Source of the DNA: Dysgonomonas sp. 511
GTDB lineage: Bacteria; Bacteroidota; Bacteroidia; Bacteroidales; Dysgonomonadaceae
Direction: 5' to 3'
Assembly (NCBI RefSeq): GCF_010501105.1
Contig: NZ_QVMQ01000010.1
Location: 36,454 to 100,453 of the forward strand
DNA length: 64,000 nucleotides
Shown: positions 7,411-16,769 of the stretch, piece by piece
How positions within the stretch are numbered: position 1 is the first letter of the stretch
How the letters are laid out: every line of letters begins with the position of its first letter
The notes under the pieces: generated by a model
Databases searched by the model: none
What the model was told of the DNA's origin: nothing
Seen by the model: the letters and a program-made list of their open reading frames with translations, nothing else
Translations under genes and position numbers: made by a program

Positions 7411-8607
7411 TTAGTCTTGTGTCTTATACAATGGGTTATTTGCTATTGTCCACACGCCTTCGGTATCTGCTGCGCCTACCATCCTTCTGGCGCTTACCAA
7501 TTCGGTGGCATTGCGTTCGTCATAGTTGGGTTTGTCTTTGTCGAGGCTGCTGATGCGGATGCACCCTGAGGCATGTATAAACTCATGGTTGCCAATATAG
7601 AAGCCGACATGGCGGATCCGTTGTTTTGCCGTTTCTGTCGCCTTCTTTCCGAAGAATAGCAGGTCGCCCGGTCGAAGGTTATCGTATCCGTCGGATATAT
7701 CTACCGGAATCCCTGTATTTACCTGTTGCGAAGCGTCGCGCATGAGAATGATACCGTGCATAAACAGCACTTGCTTAGTGTATCCGCTGCAATCCATCCC
7801 TTTTACCGATGCACCTCCCCACACGTAGGGGATACCCATCATGGTAAGTGATTTCTTTACAAGGCTTTCTCCTGTAAGTTGTAAGCTGCTGCGCCATCTG
7901 TCGTATGGCATTGCCTGCGATTTCGATACATAGGCCTCTTTTCCATCGGGATAAGATACTTTATAAAACAAGCCTTTCTCCCCTTCCCACTTCAGGATAT
8001 TGCCTTCTACAAGGTCGGAAATGGTTTGGCTGTTTTTGTCAGCATCTTTGTAAGCAAAGCCAAAGTAATCGGTGAATATCACTTTGGGCGCTTCTACCCA
8101 TGTGTTGAACTCATCTTTGGTCATAGCATGGAAATTGGCATCCTGCGTCCAGCCTATATATCCGTCGGGGGTCTGAATCCTGTACCAGCCATCTTGTTGC
8201 AATATGCGTATAGGCGTTCCCAAAATGGCTTGTGTTGCCATTCCCGAAGTGAAATCAGGCTTCTCGCGAATATCGGCAACCGAAAGCTTTACCACTCCGT
8301 AGGTTTTGCCTTGCAAGTCTTCGGAGGGCAAGAGGCGGAGTTCGTTAACGATGGCAGGATATATCTCTTTGCTTCTTTCTATCAGCTCGTTGTATGCTTG
8401 TTCGTCGGAGGTTTCACCTCTTAGTATAGTGGTGATGGAGTCTTTGATCTGTACGTCATATACTTTTACACGTTTGTCGGCTATGTATTTGTCTTGCACT
8501 TGGTTTACTAATTGCTTCAAATCCAGGACATGCTTTTCCTGCTTTTTCGCACACGATGTTATTAGCAGGATGGAAATGGCTAGAAAGGAGAAGGTTGCTC
8601 TTGTCAT
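7411..8607 (-). CDS. NlpC/P60 murein endopeptidase lipoprotein with SH3-like domains
   Basis: The protein has 398 residues. A lipoprotein signal ends in LITSC (Cys19). After a helical spacer come two bacterial SH3-like domains (about 100-160, with GWYRIQTPDGYIGW, and 165-230), then the NlpC/P60 papain-like domain with catalytic Cys273 in GMDCSGYTKQ, His343 in RHVGFYIG and His355 in FIHASG. The architecture matches gamma-D-glutamyl-L-diamino acid endopeptidases (dipeptidyl-peptidase VI type) that cut between D-Glu and the diamino acid of muropeptides. It is the first gene of a two-gene operon with the dipeptide epimerase. A good promoter lies directly upstream. Confidence 0.93.
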   Translation of the reverse strand: MTRATFSFLAISILLITSCAKKQEKHVLDLKQLVNQVQDKYIADKRVKVYDVQIKDSITTILRGETSDEQAYNELIERSKEIYPAIVNELRLLPSEDLQGKTYGVVKLSVADIREKPDFTSGMATQAILGTPIRILQQDGWYRIQTPDGYIGWTQDANFHAMTKDEFNTWVEAPKVIFTDYFGFAYKDADKNSQTISDLVEGNILKWEGEKGLFYKVSYPDGKEAYVSKSQAMPYDRWRSSLQLTGESLVKKSLTMMGIPYVWGGASVKGMDCSGYTKQVLFMHGIILMRDASQQVNTGIPVDISDGYDNLRPGDLLFFGKKATETAKQRIRHVGFYIGNHEFIHASGCIRISSLDKDKPNYDERNATELVSARRMVGAADTEGVWTIANNPLYKTQD

Positions 8608-8634
8608 ATCTTATCTTATTTAGATGCTTTCCTA

Positions 8635-8665
8635 CAAATGTAGTAAAAACAATATACTGATACAA
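8635..8665 (-). promoter_or_regulatory. Complete Bacteroidetes promoter of the NlpC/P60-epimerase operon
   Basis: On the minus strand TTG (8663-8665) is followed after exactly 20 nt by TACATTTG (8635-8642), the -33/-7 arrangement of Bacteroidetes housekeeping promoters. The start codon is 28 nt beyond the box. Confidence 0.7.
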
Positions 8666-8802
8666 TGCCGATTCTATTATTTTGTTTATTTCACTGATTT
8701 ATAATCAATTAATCTCACATGTACAACTTTTCAACAAACAGGGCTATTTTAAGGTTTTTTGTTCCGCATCTCTCGGATGAATTTCCTTTCTTTGTAACTG
8801 AG

Positions 8803-10065
8803 ATGAACGAAAATGTACTCGAAAAACTGAAAGTGCTGGCCGAATCAGCGAAATACGATGTTTCGTGTTCTTCCAGTGGAACTGTCCGCAAGAATAAGGC
8901 CGGAACGCTCGGCAATACTGTGGGTGGTATGGGTATTTGCCATAGTTTTACCGAGGACGGGCGTTGTGTGTCGTTGCTGAAGATAATGCTTACAAATCAC
9001 TGTATCTACGATTGCGCCTATTGTATCAATCGCCGGAGCAATGACATTCGCCGCGCAACATTTTCGGTCAGCGAACTTGTAGAACTCACCATTGAGTTTT
9101 ATCGCCGCAACTATATCGAAGGGCTGTTCCTTAGTTCGGGGGTGATCAACAATCCCGATTATACGATGGAGCGTATGGTGAGGGTGGTAAAAGATTTGCG
9201 GCAAGTTCACCGCTTCAATGGCTATATACATATGAAAAGCATACCCGGAGCCAGTCAGGAGTTGATTAGCGAAGCCGGACTGTACGCCGACCGTATGAGT
9301 GTGAATCTCGAGATTCCGACCGAAGCCAACCTCAAGTTGCTTGCTCCCGAAAAAGACCATCGCAGTGTATATAAGCCTATGCGCTACATCCAGCAGGGTA
9401 TGATGCAAAGCATAGAAGACCGTAAGAAGTTTAGGAAAGCACCCCGTTTTGTGCCTGCCGGGCAAAGCACGCAAATGATAGTAGGGGCAACCGACGAGCG
9501 CGACAAAGATATCTTGCGTGTTTCGTCTATCCTCTACAACCAAACGCAGATGCGCAGGGTATATTACTCAGGTTTTATCCCTGTGAATAGTTACGACAAG
9601 CGGCTTCCTACGCTCAAGCAAGCCCCATTGGTAAGGGAAAACAGGCTGTATCAAGCCGATTGGCTGATGCGTTTTTACCAGTACCGTGCCGACGAAATAG
9701 TGGACGACTCTTATCCCGACCTCGATCTCGAAATCGACCCCAAACTGGCATGGGCGCTTCGTCATCCTGAGTATTTTCCCATAGATATCAATAAGGCTGA
9801 CTACAGCATGGTACTCCGTGTGCCGGGAATAGGTGTGAAATCAGCACAATTTATTGTAATGGCTCGCAGGCATGGCAGGATCAATGCTTCGCAGCTGAAA
9901 AAGATAGGCGTGGTAATGAAGAAGGCACAGTATTTCATCACTTGCAACGAATTGCCGATGTACACGGTCAACGAGGCCACACCGGAATATGTGCGTAAGG
10001 TATTGACAGCTCCGAAAAAGAAGAAGGGGGACGAAAATCAATTATCTATAATTTTTCCCGATTGA
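8803..10065 (+). CDS. Putative DNA modification/repair radical SAM protein (TIGR03916 type)
   Basis: The protein has 420 residues. The ATG at 8803 gives the family start (MNENVLEKLKVLAESAKYDVSCSSSG); a longer frame from 8719 is possible but unlikely. The radical SAM cluster motif is C67-IYD-C71-AY-C74. The rest of the barrel follows (EGLFLSSGV, MSVNLEIPTEANLKLLAP). The C-terminal part, about residues 327-357, is a helix-hairpin-helix motif (VLRVPGIGVKSAQ) of the kind that binds DNA without sequence preference. The family is found beside a DUF4130 protein, often fused to uracil-DNA glycosylase, hence the prediction of a DNA repair or modification role; the reaction is not established as far as I know. 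The DUF4130 partner is the next gene, 46 nt downstream. Confidence 0.9.
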   Translation: MNENVLEKLKVLAESAKYDVSCSSSGTVRKNKAGTLGNTVGGMGICHSFTEDGRCVSLLKIMLTNHCIYDCAYCINRRSNDIRRATFSVSELVELTIEFYRRNYIEGLFLSSGVINNPDYTMERMVRVVKDLRQVHRFNGYIHMKSIPGASQELISEAGLYADRMSVNLEIPTEANLKLLAPEKDHRSVYKPMRYIQQGMMQSIEDRKKFRKAPRFVPAGQSTQMIVGATDERDKDILRVSSILYNQTQMRRVYYSGFIPVNSYDKRLPTLKQAPLVRENRLYQADWLMRFYQYRADEIVDDSYPDLDLEIDPKLAWALRHPEYFPIDINKADYSMVLRVPGIGVKSAQFIVMARRHGRINASQLKKIGVVMKKAQYFITCNELPMYTVNEATPEYVRKVLTAPKKKKGDENQLSIIFPD

Positions 10066-10111
10066 TAAATTAAAACTTGTACCTCGTACCTTGTTTACTT
10101 GTATCTGAATA

Positions 10112-10873
10112 ATGATAGTTTTTTTCTACGATAGAACTTTCGAAGGATTGCTTACCGCCATATTCGACACATATAGCCGGAAGGTATTTCCTGATATGCT
10201 TTTAGGCGAAGGAGATGTACCTCCCCTGTTTATGGACGACAGTTATACCGTAATCACTCAGGAGGACAAAGCCGGCCGTGTGTGGACAGCTTTGGAAAAT
10301 AAAATGAGTACATTGGCACGCAGCATGCTTACATACGCATGGCTGTCGGAAGAGAAAGAAAGCGACAATCTCCTTTTTCGCTATATCAAAAAGACTATCG
10401 ACAGTAAAATCCCTATAGAAACCAACTTCGGAGACGATGACGTATTGCGGGTACACCAGATAGCCAAAAAGGTATCGCACGAAAAACAGTATATCAAAAT
10501 GTTCCTCCGCTTCCAGAAAGCTGCCGACGATATATTCTTTGCCCCCATCGCACCTCGTCACAACGCAATGCCACTGGCTATCCCGCATTTCAAAGACCGC
10601 TTTGCCGACCAGAAATGGGTGATATATGACATTAAACGCCACTATGGGTATTATTACGACCTGCAAAAAGTAGAAGAAATTACCCTGGATAATGACGAAC
10701 ACCTGTTGAGCGGAAAACTCGACGAAAACCTGATGGCCGAAGACGAAAAAATGTTTCAGGATCTATGGAAAGGGTATATTAAGTCGATGACGATAAAAGA
10801 ACGTATCAACCTAAAGTTGCAACGTCAGCATATGCCGCGCCGTTTCTGGAAATTGCTTACCGAAAAGCAATAG
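10112..10873 (+). CDS. DUF4130 DNA-metabolism protein, partner of the radical SAM gene (TIGR03915 type)
   Basis: The protein has 253 residues and begins MIVFFYDRTFEGLLTAIFDTYSRK, typical of the family. The middle (LRFQKAADDIFFAPIAPRHNAMPLAIPHFKDRF) and the following WVIYDIKRHYGYYYD stretch are the most family-like parts. In many bacteria this domain is fused to a C-terminal uracil-DNA glycosylase; here the protein stops after the core domain, with a basic tail (LKLQRQHMPRRFWKLL). It is transcribed with the radical SAM gene and almost certainly works with it. The function is unproven. A small inverted-repeat element begins 3 nt after the stop codon. Confidence 0.88.
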   Translation: MIVFFYDRTFEGLLTAIFDTYSRKVFPDMLLGEGDVPPLFMDDSYTVITQEDKAGRVWTALENKMSTLARSMLTYAWLSEEKESDNLLFRYIKKTIDSKIPIETNFGDDDVLRVHQIAKKVSHEKQYIKMFLRFQKAADDIFFAPIAPRHNAMPLAIPHFKDRFADQKWVIYDIKRHYGYYYDLQKVEEITLDNDEHLLSGKLDENLMAEDEKMFQDLWKGYIKSMTIKERINLKLQRQHMPRRFWKLLTEKQ

Positions 10874-10875
10874 TA

Positions 10876-11071
10876 AGAGCCTGTTTAAATTTTAGCGAAA
10901 ATATTTCTTATAGGTTCTTTAATATAGTTCTTAGCAACTTTTTTATGCTCTTTTTAGCGTATTTTCCATATTTTGCTCTCGGTTTAGCCCGCTAAACCAG
11001 CGAGCAAAACACGTAAAACACATCTGAAAATAGCTATAAAAAAGATTTGCTATAAAATTTAAACAGACTCT
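10876..11071. mobile_element. MITE-like element, copy 1 (196 bp)
   Basis: The ends are AGAGCCTGTTTAAATTTTA and, in reverse complement, AGAGTCTGTTTAAATTTTA: 19-bp terminal inverted repeats with one mismatch. There is no coding capacity. An inner palindrome GGTTTAG-CCCG-CTAAACC lies near the middle. The reverse complement of this element aligns along most of its length with the element at 59967-60158, apart from two block indels. It sits between the DUF4130 gene and dnaE. Confidence 0.75.
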
Positions 11072-11190
11072 AAGATTTATATATACGACATAGAAAAAAC
11101 TTACATGTTGAAAACCGGATGCAGATTTTCTTCCTTATGCATTCTATTTGTAGTAACTTTACGAGTCGAGAATAAGCAAAAATATAACCT

Positions 11191-14100
11191 ATGAGTAATT
11201 TTGTTCACCTACACGTCCACTCCCAATACTCCCTGCTCGATGGCCAGGCCAGTATCTCCAAATTGGTAGATAAGGCAATAGCAGACGGCATGAAAGGCAT
11301 TGCCCTCACCGATCATGGAGCAATGTATGGGGTTAAAGAGTTTTTTAATTATGTAAAGAAGAAAAATTCGAAATACGATGGTGCGATAAAGGACTTGAAA
11401 GCCCAGATAAAGAATCTGGAGGCTGAAACAGACTCCCATAATACCGAAAAGGTTGCAGAACTTAAAATAAAGATACACGAAGAGGAATCTAAAAAGTTTA
11501 AGCCCATTATCGGGTGCGAATGCTATGTAGCCCGCCGGGGACGCAAGAAGAAAGAAGGCAAACCCGATATGAGCGGGTGGCATCTGGTTGTATTGGCTAA
11601 AAATAAGACAGGCTATAAGAATCTCATCAAAATGGTATCTTATGGTTGGACAGAAGGTTTTTATGCCCGTCCGCGTATAGATAAAGAATTACTCGAAAAA
11701 TATCACGAAGGGCTCATTGTATCTACTGCCTGCCTCGGAGGTGAAGTGCCGAAGAAAATAACGGCTGGAGAAACCGAAGAAGCAGAGAAGGCCGTGCAAT
11801 GGTTCAAAAACCTTTTTGGCGACGATTTTTATCTCGAACTTCAACGCCATAAAACCAATCGCCCCGATGCCAACAGGGAGGCATACCCTTTGCAGGAAAA
11901 AGTGAATACAGAGCTATTGCGGATAGGCGAAAAATACAATGTAAAGGTAATAGCAACCAACGACGTACACTTTGTAGACGAAGACGATGCCGATGCACAC
12001 GACCGCCTTATATGCCTCAGCACAGGTAAGGACTTCGACGACCCGGCACGTATGCGCTATACCAAGCAGGAATGGCTGAAAACAACAGCGGAGATGACCC
12101 AGCTTTTTCACGATGTACCGCAGGTTATCAGCAATACGCTGGATGTTGTAAACAAAGTTGAATATTATTCCATCGACTCCGATGCCTTAATGCCTTTCTT
12201 CGATATAGACGCTTCCTTTGGAACAGAAGAAGGCTATAAGATAATGTATTCGGAAGAAGACTTGGTGAAAGAATTTGGGGAAGATGCTTATAAGCGTTTA
12301 GGAGGTTACGATAAAGTAATCCGTATCAAGCTCGAATCTGACTATCTGGCTCACTTAACCAAAGTTGGAGCAGAGAGTAGATACGGGAAAGACATGAATG
12401 AAGAGACGAAAGAACGTCTGGAGTTTGAGCTGAACACAATGAAGACGATGGGATTTCCCGGGTACTTCCTCATAGTACAAGACTTCATTAAAGCTGCCCG
12501 TGATATGGGTGTTGCTGTTGGGCCCGGGCGTGGTTCTGCTGCCGGGTCGGCAGTAGCCTACTGCTTGGGTATCACCGATATCGACCCTATAAAATACGAC
12601 CTCCTGTTCGAACGTTTCCTCAATCCCGACCGTATATCCATGCCCGATATAGATATCGACTTCGACGACGACGGGCGCGGCAAGGTCTTGAAATGGGTGA
12701 CCGAAAAATATGGGCAGGAACGTGTAGCACACATCATTACCTATGGTACTATGGCTACCAAATCGGCTATAAAGGACGTGGCACGGGTTCAGAAGTTGCC
12801 GTTGTCCGAATCGAATCGTTTGGCAAAATATGTACCCGACCGTATTCCTGATAAGAAAAAGGTTACGCTGAAAGACGCTATAGATTATGTGCCCGAATTG
12901 AAGGAAGCGGCATTAAGCTCCGACCCGACAATGCGAGATACCTTGAAATATGCACAAATGCTCGAAGGCAATGTGCGCAACGTAGGGGTACATGCCTGCG
13001 GAATAATCATCGGGCAACAAGATATTTCGGATATTGTGCCCGTAGGTACGGCCGAAGATAAGGAAACCGGAGAGACTATCCTCGTGACCCAATATGAAGG
13101 CACGGTGATTGAGGAAACCGGACTGATAAAGATGGACTTTCTCGGTCTGAAAACCTTATCTATTATAAAGGAAGCCCTCGATAATATAAAGCATACTACA
13201 GGCGAAACGATAAATATAGATACCATATCGCTCGACGACCCTGTAACATATGAGCTCTATAGCCAGGGAAAAACAACAGGTACATTCCAGTTTGAGTCTG
13301 CCGGTATGCAGAAATACCTTAAAGAATTGCAGCCTACCAAGTTTGAAGACCTGATAGCCATGAATGCCCTGTACCGTCCCGGTCCGATGGACTATATTCC
13401 GTCTTTTATCGCCCGCAAGCATGGACGCGAAGAAATATCGTACGATATTCCGGAAATGGAGAAATACCTTAACGATACGTATGGTATTACGGTATATCAG
13501 GAACAGGTCATGCTCTTGTCGCGCCAATTGGCCGGCTTTACACGCGGTCAGTCCGACGAACTTCGTAAGGCTATGGGTAAAAAGCTCATCGACAAGATGA
13601 ATGCCCTGAAAGAAAAATTCCTGAACGGGGGAGCTGAACGCGGACACAACAAGAAAACATTGGATAAGATATGGGCCGACTGGGAAAAGTTTGCATCATA
13701 CGCATTCAACAAATCGCATGCCACCTGCTATTCGTGGGTAGCATACCAGACCGCATGGCTCAAGGCTAATTATCCGTCGGAATATATGGCGGCGGTCTTG
13801 TCGCGCAACTTATCGAACATTACGGAAATCACCAAGTTTATGGATGAGTGTAAAGCCATGAACATGAATGTACTCGGGCCCGATGTGAACGAATCCTTCC
13901 TAAAGTTTTCGGTAAATAAGGCTGGCGATATACGGTTTGGGCTTGCTGCCGTGAAGGGTGTAGGAGAAGGCGCCGTGATGAACATCATCGAAGAACGCGA
14001 AAAGAACGGGCCGTTCAAGGATATTTTCGATTTCGTAGAACGCGTGAATCTGAGTTCGTGCAATAAGAAGAATATAGAATCGCTGGCTTTGGCAGGAGCT

Positions 14101-14940
14101 TTCGATGCTTTTACAGAAATCAGCCGCGAACAATTCTTTGGTTTAAACAGCAAAAATGAAACATTTATCGACATGCTTATCCGCTATGGGAACAAATATC
14201 AGGTGGATAAGAACCAAGCTGCCAATTCTCTGTTCGGTGACGATTCGTCGTTCGATATTGCCCATCCCGATATCCCTGTGGTTTCGCGATGGTCCGACCT
14301 CGAACGTTTGAACAAAGAACGCGAACTTATCGGCATCTATCTCTCGGCTCATCCGCTTGACGATTACCGTATTGTGCTCGACTATGTGTGTAATGTAGGC
14401 ATGGCCGAAATAGAAGATAAAGATGCATTGAAAAACAAAGAGCTAACATTCGGAGGCTTAGTTTCGGGCGTAAGGGAAGGTATTACCAAGAATAATAAGC
14501 CTTACATGATAATTAAGCTTGAAGACTTTACCGGTAGCGGAGAGTTGGCTCTTTTTGGCGACGACTATATCAATTTTGGCAAATACGGGCGTCCGGGGCT
14601 TTACCTTTATATAAAAGGGAAAGTGCAGGGACGTAAGTTCGATGCCAATCAAATGGAATTGAAAATACATTCTATACAGCTTCTTCCCGATGTAAAAGAC
14701 CAGTTGATAGAAAAAATAACGATCACTCTTCCTTTGCATGACATGAATAATCAGATAGTTGAAGAATTATCAATATTAACCAAAAACAATCCGGGAAATT
14801 CGTTGTTATATTTTAAGATAATTGACGGAGAGCGCAATATGAAGGTCGATCTGTTTTCCAGAGGTTTTAAAGTAAATGTACAAAAGGAACTTATTGATTA
14901 TCTGACTGAAAACGAAAATCTGGATTTTAAGTTGAACTAA
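11191..14940 (+). CDS. dnaE: DNA polymerase III subunit alpha
   Basis: At 1249 residues this is the replicative polymerase catalytic subunit. The N-terminal PHP domain starts at once (FVHLHVHSQYSLLDG). The polymerase core carries GPGRGSAAGS near residue 450 and PDIDIDFDDDGRG from 485, with the catalytic Asp residues. The tandem helix-hairpin-helix region follows around 860-950, and an OB fold around 1090-1170 (LTFGGLVSGVREG). Residues about 58-95 form a charged coiled insertion (KKKNSKYDGAIKDLKAQIKNLEAE) inside the PHP region, typical of Bacteroidetes DnaE. Thioredoxin follows 96 nt downstream with its own promoter. Confidence 0.98.
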   Translation: MSNFVHLHVHSQYSLLDGQASISKLVDKAIADGMKGIALTDHGAMYGVKEFFNYVKKKNSKYDGAIKDLKAQIKNLEAETDSHNTEKVAELKIKIHEEESKKFKPIIGCECYVARRGRKKKEGKPDMSGWHLVVLAKNKTGYKNLIKMVSYGWTEGFYARPRIDKELLEKYHEGLIVSTACLGGEVPKKITAGETEEAEKAVQWFKNLFGDDFYLELQRHKTNRPDANREAYPLQEKVNTELLRIGEKYNVKVIATNDVHFVDEDDADAHDRLICLSTGKDFDDPARMRYTKQEWLKTTAEMTQLFHDVPQVISNTLDVVNKVEYYSIDSDALMPFFDIDASFGTEEGYKIMYSEEDLVKEFGEDAYKRLGGYDKVIRIKLESDYLAHLTKVGAESRYGKDMNEETKERLEFELNTMKTMGFPGYFLIVQDFIKAARDMGVAVGPGRGSAAGSAVAYCLGITDIDPIKYDLLFERFLNPDRISMPDIDIDFDDDGRGKVLKWVTEKYGQERVAHIITYGTMATKSAIKDVARVQKLPLSESNRLAKYVPDRIPDKKKVTLKDAIDYVPELKEAALSSDPTMRDTLKYAQMLEGNVRNVGVHACGIIIGQQDISDIVPVGTAEDKETGETILVTQYEGTVIEETGLIKMDFLGLKTLSIIKEALDNIKHTTGETINIDTISLDDPVTYELYSQGKTTGTFQFESAGMQKYLKELQPTKFEDLIAMNALYRPGPMDYIPSFIARKHGREEISYDIPEMEKYLNDTYGITVYQEQVMLLSRQLAGFTRGQSDELRKAMGKKLIDKMNALKEKFLNGGAERGHNKKTLDKIWADWEKFASYAFNKSHATCYSWVAYQTAWLKANYPSEYMAAVLSRNLSNITEITKFMDECKAMNMNVLGPDVNESFLKFSVNKAGDIRFGLAAVKGVGEGAVMNIIEEREKNGPFKDIFDFVERVNLSSCNKKNIESLALAGAFDAFTEISREQFFGLNSKNETFIDMLIRYGNKYQVDKNQAANSLFGDDSSFDIAHPDIPVVSRWSDLERLNKERELIGIYLSAHPLDDYRIVLDYVCNVGMAEIEDKDALKNKELTFGGLVSGVREGITKNNKPYMIIKLEDFTGSGELALFGDDYINFGKYGRPGLYLYIKGKVQGRKFDANQMELKIHSIQLLPDVKDQLIEKITITLPLHDMNNQIVEELSILTKNNPGNSLLYFKIIDGERNMKVDLFSRGFKVNVQKELIDYLTENENLDFKLN

Positions 14941-14967
14941 CTATTTTTATATTAAGAATAGATTATT

Positions 14968-14975
14968 TACCTTTG
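14968..14975 (+). promoter_or_regulatory. -7 promoter element (TACCTTTG) for trxA
   Basis: Exact TAnnTTTG match, giving a leader of about 55 nt before the thioredoxin ATG. No TTG at -33 is visible. Confidence 0.5.
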
Positions 14976-15036
14976 TACGGCAAAAAAAACTAATAGATTA
15001 AACTAATAACAATTATAAACTCAATAAATAAAAGTT

Positions 15037-15354
15037 ATGGCTTTAGAAATTACAGATGCAAGTTTCGAAGATTTATTGCAATCGGACAAACCTCTGGTTA
15101 TAGATTTTTGGGCAGAATGGTGCGGTCCTTGCCGTATGGTTGGCCCTATCGTAGAAGAATTGGCAGAAGAATATGCCGATAAGGTTATTATAGGAAAAGT
15201 AGATACTGAGTCGAATGATGATATCGTAGGCAGATATGGTATCCGCAACATCCCCACTATTTTGTTTATCAAAAACGGAGAGGTAGTAGACAAGCAGGTT
15301 GGTGCAGCTCAGAAAGCTGTTTTAGCAGAGAAAATAGAAAATCTTTTGAAATAA
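15037..15354 (+). CDS. trxA: Thioredoxin
   Basis: This 105-residue cytoplasmic dithiol reductase has the active site WCGPC at 28-32, the buried Asp23 in IDFWAEW, and the cis-proline loop IRNIPTILF around 70-78. There is no signal peptide, so it is the general thioredoxin and not one of the periplasmic TlpA types. It is transcribed alone, from the TACCTTTG box to the terminator 25 nt downstream. The position directly after dnaE is common in Bacteroidales. Confidence 0.97.
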   Translation: MALEITDASFEDLLQSDKPLVIDFWAEWCGPCRMVGPIVEELAEEYADKVIIGKVDTESNDDIVGRYGIRNIPTILFIKNGEVVDKQVGAAQKAVLAEKIENLLK

Positions 15355-15378
15355 GATAAAGAAACGTATCACTTACAA

Positions 15379-15427
15379 GGAAAAGAGGGTGTAAAAAAGT
15401 CTGAATACACGCTCTTTTCCTTTTTTG
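15379..15427 (+). terminator. Intrinsic terminator of trxA
   Basis: GGAAAAGAGGGTGTA at 15379-15393 pairs with TACACGCTCTTTTCC at 15406-15420, with one mismatch, and TTTTTTG follows. Confidence 0.85.
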
Positions 15428-15757
15428 GGCTTAAGCAACTGTTACTAAGCAACTTTTCATCAATAAAATCCGATTTTGCGCAAAGCCATAAATTATTGTT
15501 AAAAAAAGAAGAAAAGATTGATATTCAAACCATCCCTACAATTATCATATTATTCCCACAAACTCCCCCTCTCACTCAAAATACATCTATATTACGCTTA
15601 TTATTATCAAAATGCACAGCAAAAACACCCTAAGCAATAAAAAAGAGAAAACATTCTCCATTTAATACAAATTCACATTAAAAAACATTTGTTTATTGAA
15701 AATTTATGACTTACTTTATATTGCTTAAATGACAATCGGAACAAACTAATTAATGGT
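15428..15757. other. 330-nt AT-rich spacer without a recognised gene
   Basis: Very AT-rich sequence with runs of A. It contains no open frame of note, no clear TAnnTTTG box and no strong hairpin. It must hold the promoter for the 62-residue gene that follows. Confidence 0.5.
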
Positions 15758-15946
15758 ATGAGGATATTTTATTATCTTTTTAGCAGCAATAAGGAAATCT
15801 ACAAAAGGTTAGCTGAGGAGTATGACGTAAAACCTATAGACGTTTACGACTTAGCTCATGGAAAGCGAGCAATAAGTTTGAAAGATTACAGCATTTTAGA
15901 TGAGTTAGCTAAGCTTGGACTCATCAGTGGTTGGATGTATAGGTAA
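15758..15946 (+). CDS. Small conserved-looking protein of unknown function, 62 aa
   Basis: It begins MRIFYYLFSSNKEIYKRLAEE and continues YDVKPIDVYDLAHGKRAISLKDYSILDELAKLGLISGWMYR. The pattern of four short amphipathic helices, with a VKPIDVYDLAHGKR stretch like a helix-turn-helix recognition region, suggests a small DNA-binding or adaptor protein; this is only an impression. It has no Cys and no signal peptide. The frame ends 44 nt before the stop codon of the convergent zinc ABC ATPase gene. Its composition differs from the non-coding AT-rich spacer upstream, which supports a real gene. Confidence 0.6.
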   Translation: MRIFYYLFSSNKEIYKRLAEEYDVKPIDVYDLAHGKRAISLKDYSILDELAKLGLISGWMYR

Positions 15947-15989
15947 CCAGTCGCCGTTACGGGGTGTCTATAACTACTTAATCTAATCC

Positions 15990-16769
15990 TTACTTACAAC
16001 AATCGCATCCATTGTGTTTTTCCAAAACACGGTGAGGAAAATCGCCATGTCCGATAATTTCTATCGGGCATGAGGAATATGTGCTCTCAAGCCAGGAGGA
16101 AGTAATATCTGCGCCGGCATGATAGTGTAGTCCTTCGTTGACGCAAGCGATATTCTTTACAAGCGAAATAACTGTACCCACATCGTGCGATACAAGTACT
16201 ATTGCAGTTTTGTGGTTAATTTCTTCGAGCAATTTGTAGAAATTATTCTCAAAACGTTTGTCTACATACGAATTGGGCTCGTCCAACACCAGCAGGTCGG
16301 GCTGGTCGATAATAGCGCGCCCCAGCAGTACGCGTTGCAACTGTCCGCCTGAGAGCGCCCCTATAGGACGGTCGAGCAGTTTTTCCAATCCCATATGGGC
16401 AGCAGTTTCAGCTACCAGCTGCCTTTGCTCGCGCGTATATGGCGAAAAGAATCGACGGCGTGGGGTAAGCCCCGACAGAATAACATCGTGAACCGAAATA
16501 GGAAACTTCTTGTCTATCTGGTTGATCTGCGGAAGATAACCTATGTTTATCCGGTCTGTCTTGTGCCCGTCCTTATAGAAGGAAATTGATCCCTGCGATG
16601 GCTTTACCAGTCCGAGTATAGTCTTCAACAGGGTAGTTTTGCCACCGCCATTAGGTCCTATAATACCCAGAAAATCATCGGCTGAAACATCTAGGTTGAC
16701 ATTTTTTAGTACTGCAGGGTGGTCTTCGTAGCCCACGGTAACATTCCTTAGTTCTATCAATGTATTCAT
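15990..16769 (-). CDS. Zinc/manganese ABC transporter ATP-binding protein
   Basis: The protein has 259 residues. Walker A is GPNGGGKTT at 38-46, the signature LSGGQLQRVLLGRA follows in the middle, and Walker B is LLVLDEP, with a switch His in VLVSHDVG. It is closest in pattern to ZnuC/MntB-type metal transporters. It ends in HNGCDCCK, a Cys-rich tail that could bind metal. Its start overlaps the stop of the binding-protein gene by 4 nt, so they are translationally coupled. A membrane permease would normally complete the set, but none is found on either side. Confidence 0.9.
   Translation of the reverse strand: MNTLIELRNVTVGYEDHPAVLKNVNLDVSADDFLGIIGPNGGGKTTLLKTILGLVKPSQGSISFYKDGHKTDRINIGYLPQINQIDKKFPISVHDVILSGLTPRRRFFSPYTREQRQLVAETAAHMGLEKLLDRPIGALSGGQLQRVLLGRAIIDQPDLLVLDEPNSYVDKRFENNFYKLLEEINHKTAIVLVSHDVGTVISLVKNIACVNEGLHYHAGADITSSWLESTYSSCPIEIIGHGDFPHRVLEKHNGCDCCK

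Noticed and set aside
15428..15757. A toxin-antitoxin or small RNA gene in the AT-rich spacer
   Set aside because: No open frame pair, hairpin-plus-T-run or promoter box could be supported.
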